In this document: in pieces, positions 34,272 through 45,688 of the stretch
Position numbering within the stretch: position 1 is the first letter of the stretch
Layout of the letters: each line of letters begins with the position of its first letter
Assembly (NCBI GenBank): GCA_003550325.1
Contig: QKWP01000430.1
Coordinates: 36,257-100,256 of the forward strand
DNA: 64,000 nucleotides
From: Gigaspora rosea
Taxonomy: Eukaryota; Glomeromycota; Glomeromycetes; Diversisporales; Gigasporaceae
Direction: 5' to 3'
The notes under the pieces: generated by a model
Seen by the model: only the letters and a program-made list of their open reading frames with translations
Database searches by the model: none
What the model was told of the DNA's origin: nothing
Position numbers and translations under genes: made by a program

Positions 34272-35707
34272 ATGTCTTCAACTGACCTTGAAATTAAAAG
34301 ATGCTGTGTTGTTATGTTTCCTGAGCTGGATGTCGCCTTGGTGAACTGGGTATTACAATGTGAACATAGAGCTGTACGCTTAAATGGAGATATGATTAAG
34401 GCTAAAGAAAAAAGACTAGCAGATATGATGGAAATCCCTGAAAATGATCAACCTAAATTTTCAAATGGGTGGTTACAAGCCTTTCAAGAAAGGCATTATT
34501 TTCGTTACTTTAAATTGCATGGCGAAAGTGGTTCTGCTGATATTGTTGCCATAAACCTAAGTCTTCCTATTATTATTAATACTAATAACCAGTATCTTCT
34601 TTGTGATGTTTACAATATGGACGAGACAGGTTTGTTTTATGCCATGGCTCCTGACCATACAATTGCGTCTCGCCAGATCAAAGGTTCAAAAAAAAATTGT
34701 ACAAGAATCACGATTTCATTTACAGCCAATGCAGATGGCTCCCATAAACTTCAACCTTTGATTATTGGACATGCCAAGAAACCTAGATGTTTCAAAAAAA
34801 AAACTGGGGAAGAACTTGGTTTTTATTACCGTAATAATAAAAAAGCATGGATGACTGCCATGTTTTTTCAAGAATGGATAAAAAAATTGGATGAAAAAAT
34901 GAGAGAATTAAACCGTCACATTTTACTTATCCTTGATAATGCCCCCTCACATGTTACCGGTGCCCTCAGCTTGACCAACGTGAAAGTGCTCATGTTACTC
35001 CCACATGCAACATCAAAAATCCAGCCCATGGATGCTGGTATTATCGCATCATTTAAACTTCATTATTGTCACCTACAACTTCAATATCCAATTGATCGTG
35101 ACGAAGCTGAGGAGAAGGATATATATAAAGTTGATCAATTGCAAGTAGTAATATGATAGAAAGTAGTTACTGTAATTGAAAAATAAAGATTAAAATTTTT
35201 GAGATTCTTTTTTTTTTATTGTTTTGTTTTAAAAAAAGAACTGGGTTAGGATTTAAAGTTAAAGTTGTTAAAAAACGAGTAATATTAAATTTACTAACTT
35301 GTATGAAATTACAGGCTATGAAATGGGCAAAGATTGCCTGGGAAGAAGTGTCTACTGAAATGATTAGGAGATGTTGGTTCCGCACGAAGGTAGTATCTCC
35401 TCGTGATGAAAGTGGAGTACCTGTCGCTCCCCCCACTATTGTTGAAAACATTGATGATGTGGAAGAAAGCCCACCTCTTGATCCAAATGATGAGTTAACA
35501 GTTAAGGAACTTCAGCAACAAATAGACACATTACGTGTTCGTGACCCAATGCCAATTGAAGATTTACTAAATCTTGAAGAAGAACGAGAAGTACATCGCC
35601 AATTTACTAATGAAGACTTCATTCAAACTGCGATGGAAGTAGAACAGGTTGAAGAAGAATTCGTTGTGCCGCCCCTAACTGGAGAAGAGCAATTGGATAT
35701 GCCTTGA
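34272..35707 (+). CDS. Pogo/jerky-like transposase with one intron
   Basis: Exon 34272-35144, intron 35145-35314 (GTAGTA..TACAG, branch site TACTAAC at 35292-35298), exon 35315-35707. Splicing is in phase and joins VDQLQ to AMKWAKIAWEEV. The protein has a CENP-B-type HTH region (ADMMEIPENDQPKFSNGWLQ) and a DDE_1 core with YNMDETGLFY, ILLILDNAPSH and KIQPMDAGIIASFK, so all three Asp are present. An acidic C-terminal region (LNLEEEREVHRQF) follows. Upstream, KELAKWAKNEFKLV and STISNILKK (about 34170-34255) are the first HTH half, cut off by a frame change in the A-run at about 34250 and earlier stops. The catalytic part is thus intact but the N-terminus is broken. Confidence 0.82.
35145..35314 (+). 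other. Spliceosomal intron of the pogo-2 transposase
   Basis: GT donor at 35145, AG acceptor at 35313-35314 and an exact TACTAAC branch motif 16 bp before the acceptor. The retained reading hits TGA after three codons, whereas removal restores a continuous transposase frame. Confidence 0.8.
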
Positions 35708-36303
35708 GGATCGCGGATAATAGAATTAATGATAGTGGAGTGACAATAAAACCTTACGCAAGTTACAGTCTTGTATCCGTGAAGAAGTTCAGAAAAAGAA
35801 GGCCAGAAAACAAGTCCAACGTAGCCTAGATCAATACTTCACCTGAATGAAGGATATTTTTTGGTCTTATTTTCTCTCTTTTTTTCTTTTATTAAATACT
35901 TAGCCAGAAAAAAGTTTGAAAAAAAAAGTTGCGCATAAAATGATAAAATAATGCTATACCAACAAATTCTATTAAGCAATATAAAATTTTAGTAGCCTTC
36001 TCTAAGTAATAAATGCAGCACAATATAAATGAAGTCATTCTTATCTGTGTGATCTGTAAATGTCGTCTCTTTCTTGTCAAAGTTGCTAGCACTAATTGGT
36101 AATCTTCAATCTTCACCTTTAGATTAAAAATTCGTGTTATGATTGGCTGATTATCATGTAAATGTGATCGACAAACCGGGAATGTATATATTTGGATTAT
36201 CAGATATCATAAATAGCAGGTTATCGGCTAAGGAACAGACCTGGTGGATCGATCTTTAACTGATTATGGATTTTGACAGGATCGGGTTGGGGAGGGCCAA
36301 CAG

Positions 36304-37010
36304 TATGTAGCAGTACATCTAGATGATACCAATGTCTTCTCACGAACATTTGATAACTATATTAAGCTCCTAAGAGAAGTATTTACCAGAATATGTGAAG
36401 CAGGATTAAAGTTAAATATTGAAAAATGTAATTTTTGGATGAAACACCTACCTTTCTTAAGAAGAAAAAGGAATCTTTTCAGACCCAGACAAAATAATCG
36501 CTGTTTAGAAAATCCAATATCCAAAAAGTGTTACCCAGTTATACTTATTCTTAGCCCTTGCTGGATACTACTGACAATTTATCAAACACTTCTCCTCTAT
36601 TGCCTACCCTCTTAATCAATTATTACATAAGGACAATACTTATGAATGAAATGACCAATGTCAAAAATCCTTTGATGAACTCAAGCACTGACTTACTACT
36701 GCTCCTATTCTAATATACCCTGACTACAAAAGAGAATTTATTTTAGCCACTGACGCTTCCTACACCGGATTTGGAGCCACCCTAAGTCAAATATCAGATG
36801 ATAAAAAGGGACATCCTATTGCTTATGCTAGTAAAAGTTTAAAAAGAGAAGAAATAAACTATGAAGCACTGAATTAGAATGTGCTGCCATAGTATGGGCT
36901 ATTGAAAAATTTCACAAATATTTTGGTACAAGTCACTTCACGTTAGTTACAGACCACTCTGCTTCCAAATGGTTAAAATCTTTTCAACCAAAAGGACGTT
37001 TAGGCAATGG
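36304..37010 (+). pseudogene. Gypsy RT end and RNase H, frameshifted
   Basis: RT resumes with YVAVHLDDTNVFS (variant of YxDD: HLDD), TFDNYIKLLREVF and LKLNIEKCNFW. RNase H starts near 36720 with EFILATDASYTGFGATLSQ, then [20 protein letters not shown] and a frameshifted [10 protein letters not shown] block. The first catalytic Asp (ATDAS) and Glu (NYEA) are visible. Frames shift at least three times. Confidence 0.82.
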
Positions 37011-37329
37011 ATAATAAAACTCCAACCTTATCATTTTACTATTGTACATAAACCTAGGAGAATCCATTCGAATGTTGATGCCCTCTTTCAATTACCAACC
37101 CAAATACACTCCAATACTACTGCTCCTATATGAATTTAGATTAATACCAAAATTTAATAAAGTACTTAGAAACAGACATACTTCCCTCTAATTTAACGGA
37201 CAATGAAAAATGAACAATTATTAATCAATCTAAACATTATAGAGTAAAGGGCAAATTATTATATAAAATGAATCAAAAAGACCCAGACAAACCTATTAGA
37301 GTAATTAAATGGACTGAAAGTTGAACCAA

Positions 37330-38220
37330 TCTTATACATAATGCATAGTCATTCTACTGCTGGACATTTAAGAACAGATGCTATGTATTATAAAATATCT
37401 GAATGATACTATTGGACCAAATGTACAAAGATGTTCAAAATTATGTTTGCCTATATGAAGTTTGCCAAAAATGAGGCAAAAGCAAAAGAAAAGAACCTCT
37501 CCACCCTATTCAAGTAGGAAGAGCCTTTGAATAAATAGGCATAGATCTAGTGGGACCTCTACCAATAACTGCTCACAAAAATTATTATATTATTGTTGCC
37601 ACTGATTATCTAACTCGCTGGCCGGAAGCTAAAGCTGTATCAGATGCAGGTGCAGAAACTCTAGCAAAGTTTATCTTTAAAGAAATTGTTTGCAGACATG
37701 GAGTTCCCAAGATTATTCTTTCTGATAATAGAAAGAATTTCACTAGTGAAGTTGTTAGAATATTGTGTAAAAAGTTTTTACCAAAACACATATTCTCCTC
37801 ACCTATTGAGACTATTATTCCTATAGACCCAGTTGACTCAGATAAGGAAATATCATTAAAAAACAGTATATTACAAAGAGCCTTTGAATTAATAGAAGAA
37901 TTACCATACCAACATAATGCTGCCAGAGAGAATACAATTAAATCCCAAAAGAAACAGAAAGTTAGATTTGACTCAAAAATACAAAAAGAAGAATTTGAAA
38001 TTGGTGACAAAGTTTGGGTACAAAGAAAGACATTGAAGCCTCTCGCTCTGCAAAATTTGAAGAGAAAAGAATAGGACCATTTATTGTTAAGGAAAAACTA
38101 AATAATGGCGCCTATAAACTGTGTACAATAGATGGAAAAACATTAAAGCAGTACTACAATAGTGATCGTCTTGTTAAGTACTATGAGAAACAAGATTGGC
38201 AACCTATGATTGTTATTTAG
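37330..38220 (+). pseudogene. Gypsy integrase with internal deletion
   Basis: An HHCC zinc region (HSTAGHLRTDAMYYKI, then a VCQK fragment) precedes the core at 37550. The core has VGPLPITAHKNYYIIVATDY (Asp 1) and KIILSDNRKNFTS (Asp 2). After ILCKKF the frame jumps directly to C-terminal sequence (QRAFELIEELPYQHNAAREN), so the segment with the catalytic Glu is deleted. A frameshift near 38010 leads into the C-terminal domain IGPFIVKEKLNNGAYKL. It cannot be active. Confidence 0.85.
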
Positions 38221-38759
38221 AATTTCTGAAGAGAAATTCTTAAAACAGATGGAAACACAGCCTTAACCCCTTAATTTATAGTGTACAACAAACAATTTTT
38301 TTTATCTAAGTCACCACATTTTATTTAAAAATTAGAAGTAATAATAATAATAATATATAGAAATCAGATTTTTGAATTCGTAGAAAGTTTGCTACTAAGT
38401 AAAGCCAATCACTATTGCCCCGTTTGAGCTAAAAATTTTGATTGTATACCCATCAGTAGATTTCGCATCTTTTCTACTAAGCTTATCTTAGTACAAAAAC
38501 GTCATCAGAACGCGCAAATCAACTTGACGACATTTTTGATCCACAAGAAAAATTTTTGGTCATGTGATTGACATTACGAATTTTTGATCACATGATAGCC
38601 ATTGCGAAACAATCATATAGCCTTATTCTTTAATTACTCTTGATTTAATATGTACAACAATTTCTTTATTAGATTGCCCACTTTAGTTCTAAAAATAACA
38701 CTTCTAAAAACATTTTCTCTTTTCCTTTTTCCTTTTAAAACAAAACTTTAATTTTCTTT
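38221..38759 (+). other. Gypsy post-integrase spacer
   Basis: No coding signal. It includes an AAT-type trinucleotide run near 38338-38355. Confidence 0.4.
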
Positions 38760-40655
38760 ATGGAAACTTTAATACTCCAACCCCAAACTTTATTTACACT
38801 TGCTGAATTTATTAAGCATTGGAATTTAGACCCCTTATCCCAAAATAATAGTTTGGTGATTACTGAAGGAAATATTATTATAACTAATGAGAAAGAAATT
38901 TTACTCTCTTTACAATTCTCTACAGAAAATAAAACCCAGATCCAGAATGATCAAATTCATAATCCTGTACTTTACCAAATCTTGAGAACTATATTTACTC
39001 AATGGAACCTACTTAAGAAGATTTGGAATTAGAACCTGAAGATAGTGCAATTGATCTGCTTTGGAGCCCATTGAAGAAAACATAGTAAGGCCGTTTGAAG
39101 TTAATTTTTTGGTTAACATCACCCCCTCAATGGTCCCCCGGCCCCCGAGTAAAATGAATATATGAAAAAAATAAAAATAATGAAATATTATCATTATTTA
39201 AAAATCAATTCAATATATTAATTTGATTCATTACTTCGTACATGATATTACTAGTAGCTGATGTATGTACGAACGTACTTACTTAGCTCTATATATGGGG
39301 TCATCTAAAGTGGAGCAGAATCACATGATACCTGACCAATCAAATTAAGAATTTGATGATCTTAGGCAATTTTGCTTATTATATTACTACCTAAAACCTA
39401 TCTAAGGCTGTTTGAAGTTAAGCTTTCGGTTAATATCGCCCCACCCCTTCCTCTTTAATGTCCCCGGTAAAATTAAAAAAAATAAATACTGCATAACCAC
39501 GAAATAACGCGATAGGTGTAGTTTTGAATTTCAGCCTAAATTAAGATTAATTCAGGCTTAAACTCGAAATAACTCTGTGCGTTATTTTGTGGTTAAAATA
39601 AAATAATATAAGAATAAAAAACGAATTAAAAAAAAATAAAAACTTAAAAAAAAAAAAATAAATAATAAATAATAAAAAATAAAGCTAAAATTTAATTCCT
39701 ATTTGCTGTCCTCTCATATATGTTTATTTCAGTTTGCAATAAAACAATTCAACAAAAAACTGCTGAATAAAGAGCTTCTGAAGTGCTGTTTGTTCGATTG
39801 TGAAGAGCTAGAAAACTAGTATTAATGAGAAGAAATATTTGAATAAATATTTAGCTTTTACGGAATCATTCGGGACAAAATTTGCTCGACCAATAGAAAT
39901 TTGGAAACCCCAAAATTCCAATCTGTGATTGCTGAATACATACTTTAAAATGATGCAGATCTGATCACTAGATCACGAGAATTTTGCCTGTAAAAATTGT
40001 ACATACGTACGAAGTTCTTTTTATTGGATAAAATACTTTTTATAATAAATTAATTAGATACTGATATTTATTTATTTTTGCTCCTTTCTTTTATAAGAGG
40101 AATGTAATGTTAAGGCGTTTGAAGTTAATTTTTTAGTTAACATCACCCCAGCTGAAGTCCCCGAAAAATGAACAGCCAATCAAAACACTGAATGACTCTT
40201 ACTAGTCACATGATTTACATCAACCAATGAAATTGCTTCATTTAATATGTTTGTTTTATATGTTTGTTTCATTTTACCCCCCTTCTCCCATGAGTCCTGG
40301 AAAAGTGATGTTAACTAAAGAATCAACTTCGAACGGCCTAATTCCCCCTGAACAAGAAAATAGTAACCAAAAAGAACCAGAACGAACTCTACTGAATAAA
40401 TTAATTGACGACTTAACAGAAACAAGAGATCAGACTTATTTTCGAAGAAAACTATTAACTGGAATCACTGACTCAGAGAAGTTACAAGAAATACTCACTC
40501 GACTCAGAATAGAAAGCTGTGGAAAACAAAGAGAACCCCAAGTTAGAGTCCTTGAAGCCTGTTATTATCTTGAAAAATTAAGGATAAATAACAAAACCAA
40601 GAAAGAGACCCAAAGGTTATGGAATACTTTAAAAGAGAGCTTAGGATCTCGATGA
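38760..40655 (+). pseudogene. Extra 3' ORF of the gypsy element, interrupted by a MITE
   Basis: The first part (38760-39032) begins METLILQPQTLFTLAEFIKH and continues in shifted frames to EENIV at 39085. After removal of the MITE and one TA it joins in frame to IPPEQENSNQKEPERTLLNK and a helical, charged domain (TYFRRKLLTGITDSEKLQEI ... LEACYYLEKLRIN) ending at 40655. I do not recognise the protein. It sits between integrase and the right LTR, where some retrotransposons keep accessory genes. Confidence 0.5.
39088..40338. mobile_element. Composite TA-flanked MITE in the gypsy 3' ORF (1251 bp)
   Basis: It starts AGGCCGTTTGAAGTTAATTT and ends with the complement of AGGCCGTTCGAAGTTGATTC, with TA on both sides (39086-39087 and 40339-40340). 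Two more left-type ends lie inside in the same orientation, at about 39404 (AGGCTGTTTGAAGTTAAG) and 40113 (AGGCGTTTGAAGTTAATTTT). The 40113-40338 part alone would be a complete 226-bp TA-flanked MITE. Confidence 0.75.
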
Positions 40656-40822
40656 GCTTCACGAGTATAGAAATGTGCCAACTGAATTTCCCAACTACTC
40701 CAAATTGGTGGACTGTCTATTCTCTACTCCACTATGGACATGACTTATACTAACTAGGAAAAATTAAGTAAAGAAAATTCTCTACGCTCTTGGACGAAAT
40801 TAGAATTCATAGTGCTCATTCT

Positions 40823-40837
40823 TAAAAGGGACAGAAA
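40823..40837 (+). promoter_or_regulatory. Polypurine tract before the right LTR
   Basis: AAAAGGGACAGAAA immediately precedes the LTR start TGTTATAG, the position and composition expected for the plus-strand primer of reverse transcription. Confidence 0.65.
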
Positions 40838-41387
40838 TGTTATAGAATGAGTTTTAGTATTAGTTTCTTGAATATATTTTCTAGAATATTCTATTATATT
40901 ATTTTATTATTATATTATTAGTATTTTATATTATTTTATATTATTTATATTATTAACTATATATGGCTTAGCTAGAAGTATGAGTAGCATGGTTAACCAT
41001 TTCTACCATTTCTACCATTTTTACTATTTCTACCATTTCTACCATTTCTACCATTTCTGCCATTCGTACCATTGTATCTAATAGCTGTAAAAAGATATAT
41101 AAACCTAGATTTCTCCTTTCCTACACATTAGACTCAGATTCCTCTTCTCCTCCCTCTAACACCTAAAAATATTATATCTTTTGCATATTATTATCTAAAT
41201 AAATAAAATATATCTTTGAGCAATAAATATACTCTTGTCATTTAATAAATATATACTAAACTGCTCTAGTAAAGTAATAAATATTCTACTTACACACTAC
41301 TTCATATCTTCTCTGACCCTTACAAGATCCCTATTACTGTTTGCTATGTTGTAAGTACTATATTGAAGGCTATAGTCACTTGTAACA
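40838..41387 (+). repeat. Right LTR of the gypsy element (550 bp)
   Basis: TG..CA ends with short inverted TGTTA/TAACA termini. Near-identical to the two left LTR pieces. Differences include the 9-bp CCATTTCTA-type array (about 9 units against 7) and scattered substitutions, so the insertion is not recent. Confidence 0.88.
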
Positions 41388-44300
41388 GTAGTATAGGCTT
41401 TGATTATACTATTATCTAGATTGTTTTTTCTTTTTCTCTTTTGTTTTTCTTTTTGTTATTTTCTTTTCTTTTCTTATGTTTTTTCTTTTTCTCTTTTATA
41501 TCTCCATTATTTACTCATTTTCTATTTTTCTATTTTTTACTTTTCCCCTTTTTCATGCCCTTTATGATGAAGAAAAAATTTAAAGGAAGGAAAAAAATGA
41601 ACCTGATATGGCATACAATGCCAGTGTCAGTGATAGTTGGGCATATATTGTACAAAAGTTCAAGCAAGTTCGAGCTCCAACTTGAGATGAAAAGTTGTTA
41701 TAGTGGATCACTTTGGTTCTTAGTACTTGGAGAGTTTCTTTTTAATAGAGTTAAATTGGAATTAGTGGCAGCATTGTATTACCTTTCTCAAATAATAAAA
41801 GAAGCAGGATTATTGAACATAAAAAAAATAAAAAAATTAATAAAATTATACAAAATATTATGTTTCTTTAAATTTTACTAACTTCTCACTCTAAGTAAAC
41901 ATGTTCAATATCAAAAAATACAAGTAACCGATTAAAATAAAATTGAATTAAAATGAAATTTTTCTATTTTTTAATCAAAATTTTAAAATTTTTTAGAGGG
42001 CATTTTTTGGGTTTTTTTAGTATTAGAGTTAGGGTTTAGGGTTAGCATTATTAATAAATGAGTATATATAGGTTTTATAAGCTTTAAAGGTAAGCAAATA
42101 GGTCCACAGTTTCATTTTAATCTAATTTCATTTTAATCTGCAACAATACATATATTTTTATTTAGACTTAAACTAGTTGCAAAATTTGAACTAGCCTAAC
42201 CAAACTTATGATTGAGTTTGAGTTTAGTATAAAGTTTTAAATAACAAAATTTAGAGTTTGAGTCTAGTCTAGACAAGACCGAACCCAGACCAAACCTGAA
42301 TCACTAGTCTATATTAATGCTAAACTGAACCTAAATATGTTCATGAACTTATGAACTGAATCTGAACTGAACCTGAACTAGCCCTAAAAGTTCAATACTG
42401 AACCTGAACCTGAACATGGTTTAAAAAATGTTTAGGTTCAGGTTCAATACTAAACCTGAACCTGAACTTGATCTAAATTCAGTTCAGTTCAGGTTAATAG
42501 AAACACTCCTATACTTATACAAAACAATCTTTCTATTTGAAATTATTATCTTTTCTTAAGTATTATTTAAAAACTATATTAGACACAGAAGTAACACTAA
42601 AAGTATAAAAAAAATACAAATTTAAAACTATATTAGATATTGAAGTAACACTAATAATACAAATACAAAAATTAACTCTTAACAATTTTAATCACAATTA
42701 AATCACTTTATTTTTATAACGTACAGTTCTTATGCTTTATATTATTCAGAGTTCTCTTGTAAATACCTGTACTGCCTATTTGGCTGTTGAATATTCTTTT
42801 GAAAAAAAACAAAACCTACTTAGCTATTTCTATTAGGCTACTATTAGCAAAAATGTGATAATAGTAAAAATTTCCCTTATATGGGATTAAATCCACAAAC
42901 TGCTAGTAAAGCAAAAGACCAACGTATTCTAAAAATTATTCAACCGTAGGTAACATGTTTAGCCACTTGTCATATGAGTGATTGCATTTTCATATAGAGA
43001 GTACTCTAAAATTATTAAAATATTTGTGCAACAATCTACATTATTATTGTTCAATATTAGCCAATCAAAAGGATTTTCCATTATGCTAGAGATAATGAAT
43101 ATATAGGAAATATAGTTATATTAGTAAATGCTGTAATATGATAAAAATTTTTTTGTTATAAAAGCTCCATATAAAAGAAAATTAATTACATTGTTTATTT
43201 AACTCACATAATATAGGAACTGATTAGCTTGTAACATGCAAATTAATCATGAATATCAAGAGTAGTGCATAAAAAATATTATAATAAGAGTAGAAAAAAA
43301 ATAATATGATCAAAATTAATTAAAAAGTCAAAGATGATATGATTACAACATAATGTAATTAAAATAGCAAAATTATATATAAAATAAAAAAGAATAAAGA
43401 AATCATTAAGTGCTTTTTGTGCTCATTTCATAATAAAAATAAGTATTGCTGTTCTGTGTCAAATTTCAAATTATATTATTTCGAAATTGATATAAGTCAA
43501 TCGTAATTTAAAGTAACTCACATTATTTCACAATTGGTGAATATTATCAAGTATAAATTTATATATACATTTAATTACGCATAAATATTTCCTTGAACAT
43601 TATCATAACAAATTTGAAGAGTTAAATTTTTTTTTTAAAAAAAAAACAAATAATATGTCCATATATGGCCACGAAAAATTAATCAATTGGCTTTTATAAC
43701 CCGGCCGTGTCAAAATTTGGAAACCTCAAAAAATTTTATATGTTTTAATAACCGGGTGGGATTTTAAGAAAAATTTTATATAAATTTCATAAAATTTTAT
43801 AAAAAAAAAAAAAAAAAAAAAAAAAGCCGGCCGGCCGGCCGGGTCAGTTAAAAAGATACATGTTATGAAAACCAAGTAATTAAATATGTATGACCTAATT
43901 TTACACAGTAAATTTTTTTTTGAGCAGAAAAAGTTTCGCTCAAGGATTTACCAAATCATTGATAAAAATTAAATTGCTTATCGTTATATTAATAATATTT
44001 GCTAACATTAATAATCTAATAACGCTTTGCTTAAAAAAACAATATGGCAAACTGAAGAATTTTTTAGAAAACTCGACAGTAATATGAACATTATACACTC
44101 TATCCTCGTTATAACGGGCCTGTCGGGCTTATTTTATATTTTATTAGTCAAATTAATTTTGTCAAGAGTTTTGCCAACCATAGGTTTCGTCATACAAAAC
44201 CATTGGAAAAACCATTTCATCAATATAAAATAATTTCATCAAGCATCATTAATGCTAATTATTAGAATATGCAGTACAATGATATATAATATATTTCTGA

Positions 44301-44573
44301 AATTTCGATGATAAATTCCATGATAAAAAATCGCACTCCGTATGTAATTCCTTCTTAATAACGACTCAATCAATTTAATTAAATATATTCGAAATCTTTT
44401 TTGTGAAAATAAAGCAGAAGTACTTTATACGCGTGGTTTCTGACTTAAGATGCTAGCTAACACACAGACTACACAAAGGATAATTATCATTTAATTTATT
44501 TGAAAACGAAGCGAAAGTGTAAAAATTGGCATATATAAAATACACAAAATATTAATATTAGTAAAGATAATTA
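41388..44573. other. Intergenic, AT-rich with low-complexity patches
   Basis: A plus-strand open frame at 41441-41881 begins in a TTTTCT-rich run and then reads KKFKGRKKMNLIWHTMPVS; I cannot support it as a gene. CTGAAC/GTTCAG hexamer-rich sequence fills about 42300-42500. A short telomere-like TTAGGGTTTAGGGTTAG lies at 42029-42045. A 26-bp A-run is followed by a GGCC-repeat island at 43801-43842. Confidence 0.45.
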
Positions 44574-45200
44574 CTAATTAATGTCATTTTCATATTGTTG
44601 TTTTAAATTACAATTTTTGTTTTTACCCAAATTATATCGTCTATGCCAAATCATATTAGTATCATTAAGATCTATAAATTTTGCATTACAATAATTTGAA
44701 ACTATCTTGCCAAAAAACATATCTTCAGCAATGAAATTTTCAACAAGGCTATTACGTAAGAAACATTCAGCTATTTCTCTTCCTAACATATAAAAGACAC
44801 CTCCCATAAAAATGTATTTATAATGTAAGTTGTCAACATCATAATTTGCTAGTATTCCTGCATAATTATTTAACTCAAATTTGTTTACAAGATCATAATA
44901 TAAATACGGATGAATAAGTCCATCATCGTCAAGTTTGGAAAATGTCCTGGCATTCGGAAATTGAGATAATAACTGTGTAAGTGTATCAACTAATTTAAGA
45001 TGTAACGTTTTATAACTATATTCATGTTGTAATTCTAGACACGGTGTCACTATACATTTCCACCTTTGATCTCCTATAAAGATAATATTATCTGAGTATG
45101 ATAACATCTTATAAAATGTGTCATCTGTTCTATTTTTTTGATATATAAATATTACATTTGTTTGTTCAAAGTTTTTCTGTATATTCTCTTGTAAAGGAAC
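44574..45200 (-). CDS. GT31-like (galactosyltransferase/fringe-type) glycosyltransferase domain, 5' end missing
   Basis: Minus-strand frame, open from 45200, with the first ATG at 45107. It reads NVIFIYQKNRTDDTFYKML, IIFIGD, then the nucleotide-sugar-binding KLDDDGLIHPYLYYDL (DDD, metal-binding DxD-type), YAGILANYD, YKYIFMGGVFYMLGREIA and IAEDMFFGKIV. DDD followed by a GG(G/V)xYxLS/GR stretch and EDMxxG is the signature order of GT31 glycosyltransferases, which act in the Golgi lumen on UDP-sugars. A stop at 45201 and the lack of a signal anchor imply a missing upstream exon or truncation. Exact sugar specificity cannot be read from this. Confidence 0.72.
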   Translation of the reverse strand, partial: VPLQENIQKNFEQTNVIFIYQKNRTDDTFYKMLSYSDNIIFIGDQRWKCIVTPCLELQHEYSYKTLHLKLVDTLTQLLSQFPNARTFSKLDDDGLIHPYLYYDLVNKFELNNYAGILANYDVDNLHYKYIFMGGVFYMLGREIAECFLRNSLVENFIAEDMFFGKIVSNYCNAKFIDLNDTNMIWHRRYNLGKNKNCNLKQQYENDIN

Positions 45201-45688
45201 TTATATGGTACAGTATTGTAAAAGAATACCATGTGTTGCGTGAAAATTGAGAATATAAAACCCAATATAAAGCTAATAATACTAACTGTAAAATAGCGTC
45301 GTTATTTTGTTGTAGCCATACTTTGAAAAAATTTTTAAGTCCGAAATTTTCAAAAACTGAGTTATACTAAATTTGATGTACAGTACATGTTGCAGTAGCT
45401 ACTTTATAACAGTTTTAGGGGGCTAATTTAAATGCAACATACCAGGAACGGAATGATATACAATTTCACGAAGTATATCTGATATGGACAAAATCGTAAA
45501 TCTGCATAAAATGGGCAGAAACGTGAAAATTTGCGGCTAAACTTCACGATAATGTACCACACGGCCCTACATTTGAGATGATTGTTTGACGTTTGCATAT
45601 TGTACGGTGTTACCCTTGCATACCGTACCCCTGCCGTGTGTAATGAATATGTCACGGGACTACTGCAATGAATGTGCCACATGTGACG
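45201..45688. other. Non-coding flank left of the hAT MITE
   Basis: Part of a CACG/CGTG-rich region that continues after the MITE (46399-46453), so it is probably one older repeat that the MITE interrupted. Confidence 0.4.

Larger units (their letters stand above)
32949..36303 (+). mobile_element. Pogo-like DNA transposon 2 (3355 bp) in the gypsy RT
   Basis: The left end is CTTTTGGCCCTCCCAAATCC and the right end the complement of CTGTTGGCCCTCCCCAACCC, flanked by TA (32947-32948 and 36304-36305). After its right TA the RT continues with the YVAVHLDD active-site motif. It carries a transposase with one intron. Subterminal sequences (GGAACAGACCTGGTGGATCG, TTTTGACAGGATC) recur in the MITEs at 57.5 and 60 kb. 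Confidence 0.87.
11726..41387 (+). mobile_element. Ty3/gypsy LTR retrotransposon expanded by nested insertions (29.7 kb)
   Basis: The right LTR (40838-41387) starts TGTTATAGAATGAG and ends CTTGTAACA. The left LTR is the same sequence in two pieces, 11726-11848 (starting TATTATAGAACGAG) and 23351-23757 (ending CTTGTAACA), split by a LINE. Between the LTRs, remnants run in Ty3/gypsy order: gag with zinc knuckle, aspartic protease, reverse transcriptase, RNase H and integrase. A primer-binding-like TGGTGCCTTCTGGCAG follows the left LTR. A polypurine run (AAAAGGGACAGAAA) precedes the right one. Without the insertions the element would be roughly 9.8 kb. Flanking 5-mers (CGGAG, GTAGT) differ, so the target duplication has decayed. 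Many stops and frameshifts make it non-functional. Confidence 0.88.

Noticed and set aside
11726..41387. Reading the window as several unrelated LTR fragments
   Set aside because: The two left LTR pieces meet exactly at the LINE target duplication, and the pol motifs resume in order after each insertion, so one element is the simpler explanation.
41441..41881. 146-residue plus-strand frame after the right LTR
   Set aside because: The first third is a translated T/C-rich run and the rest has no recognisable domain; not enough to call a gene.
42029..42045. Telomere end (TTAGGGTTTAGGGTTAG)
   Set aside because: Fewer than three units, embedded in ordinary AT-rich DNA on both sides; at most an interstitial chance match.
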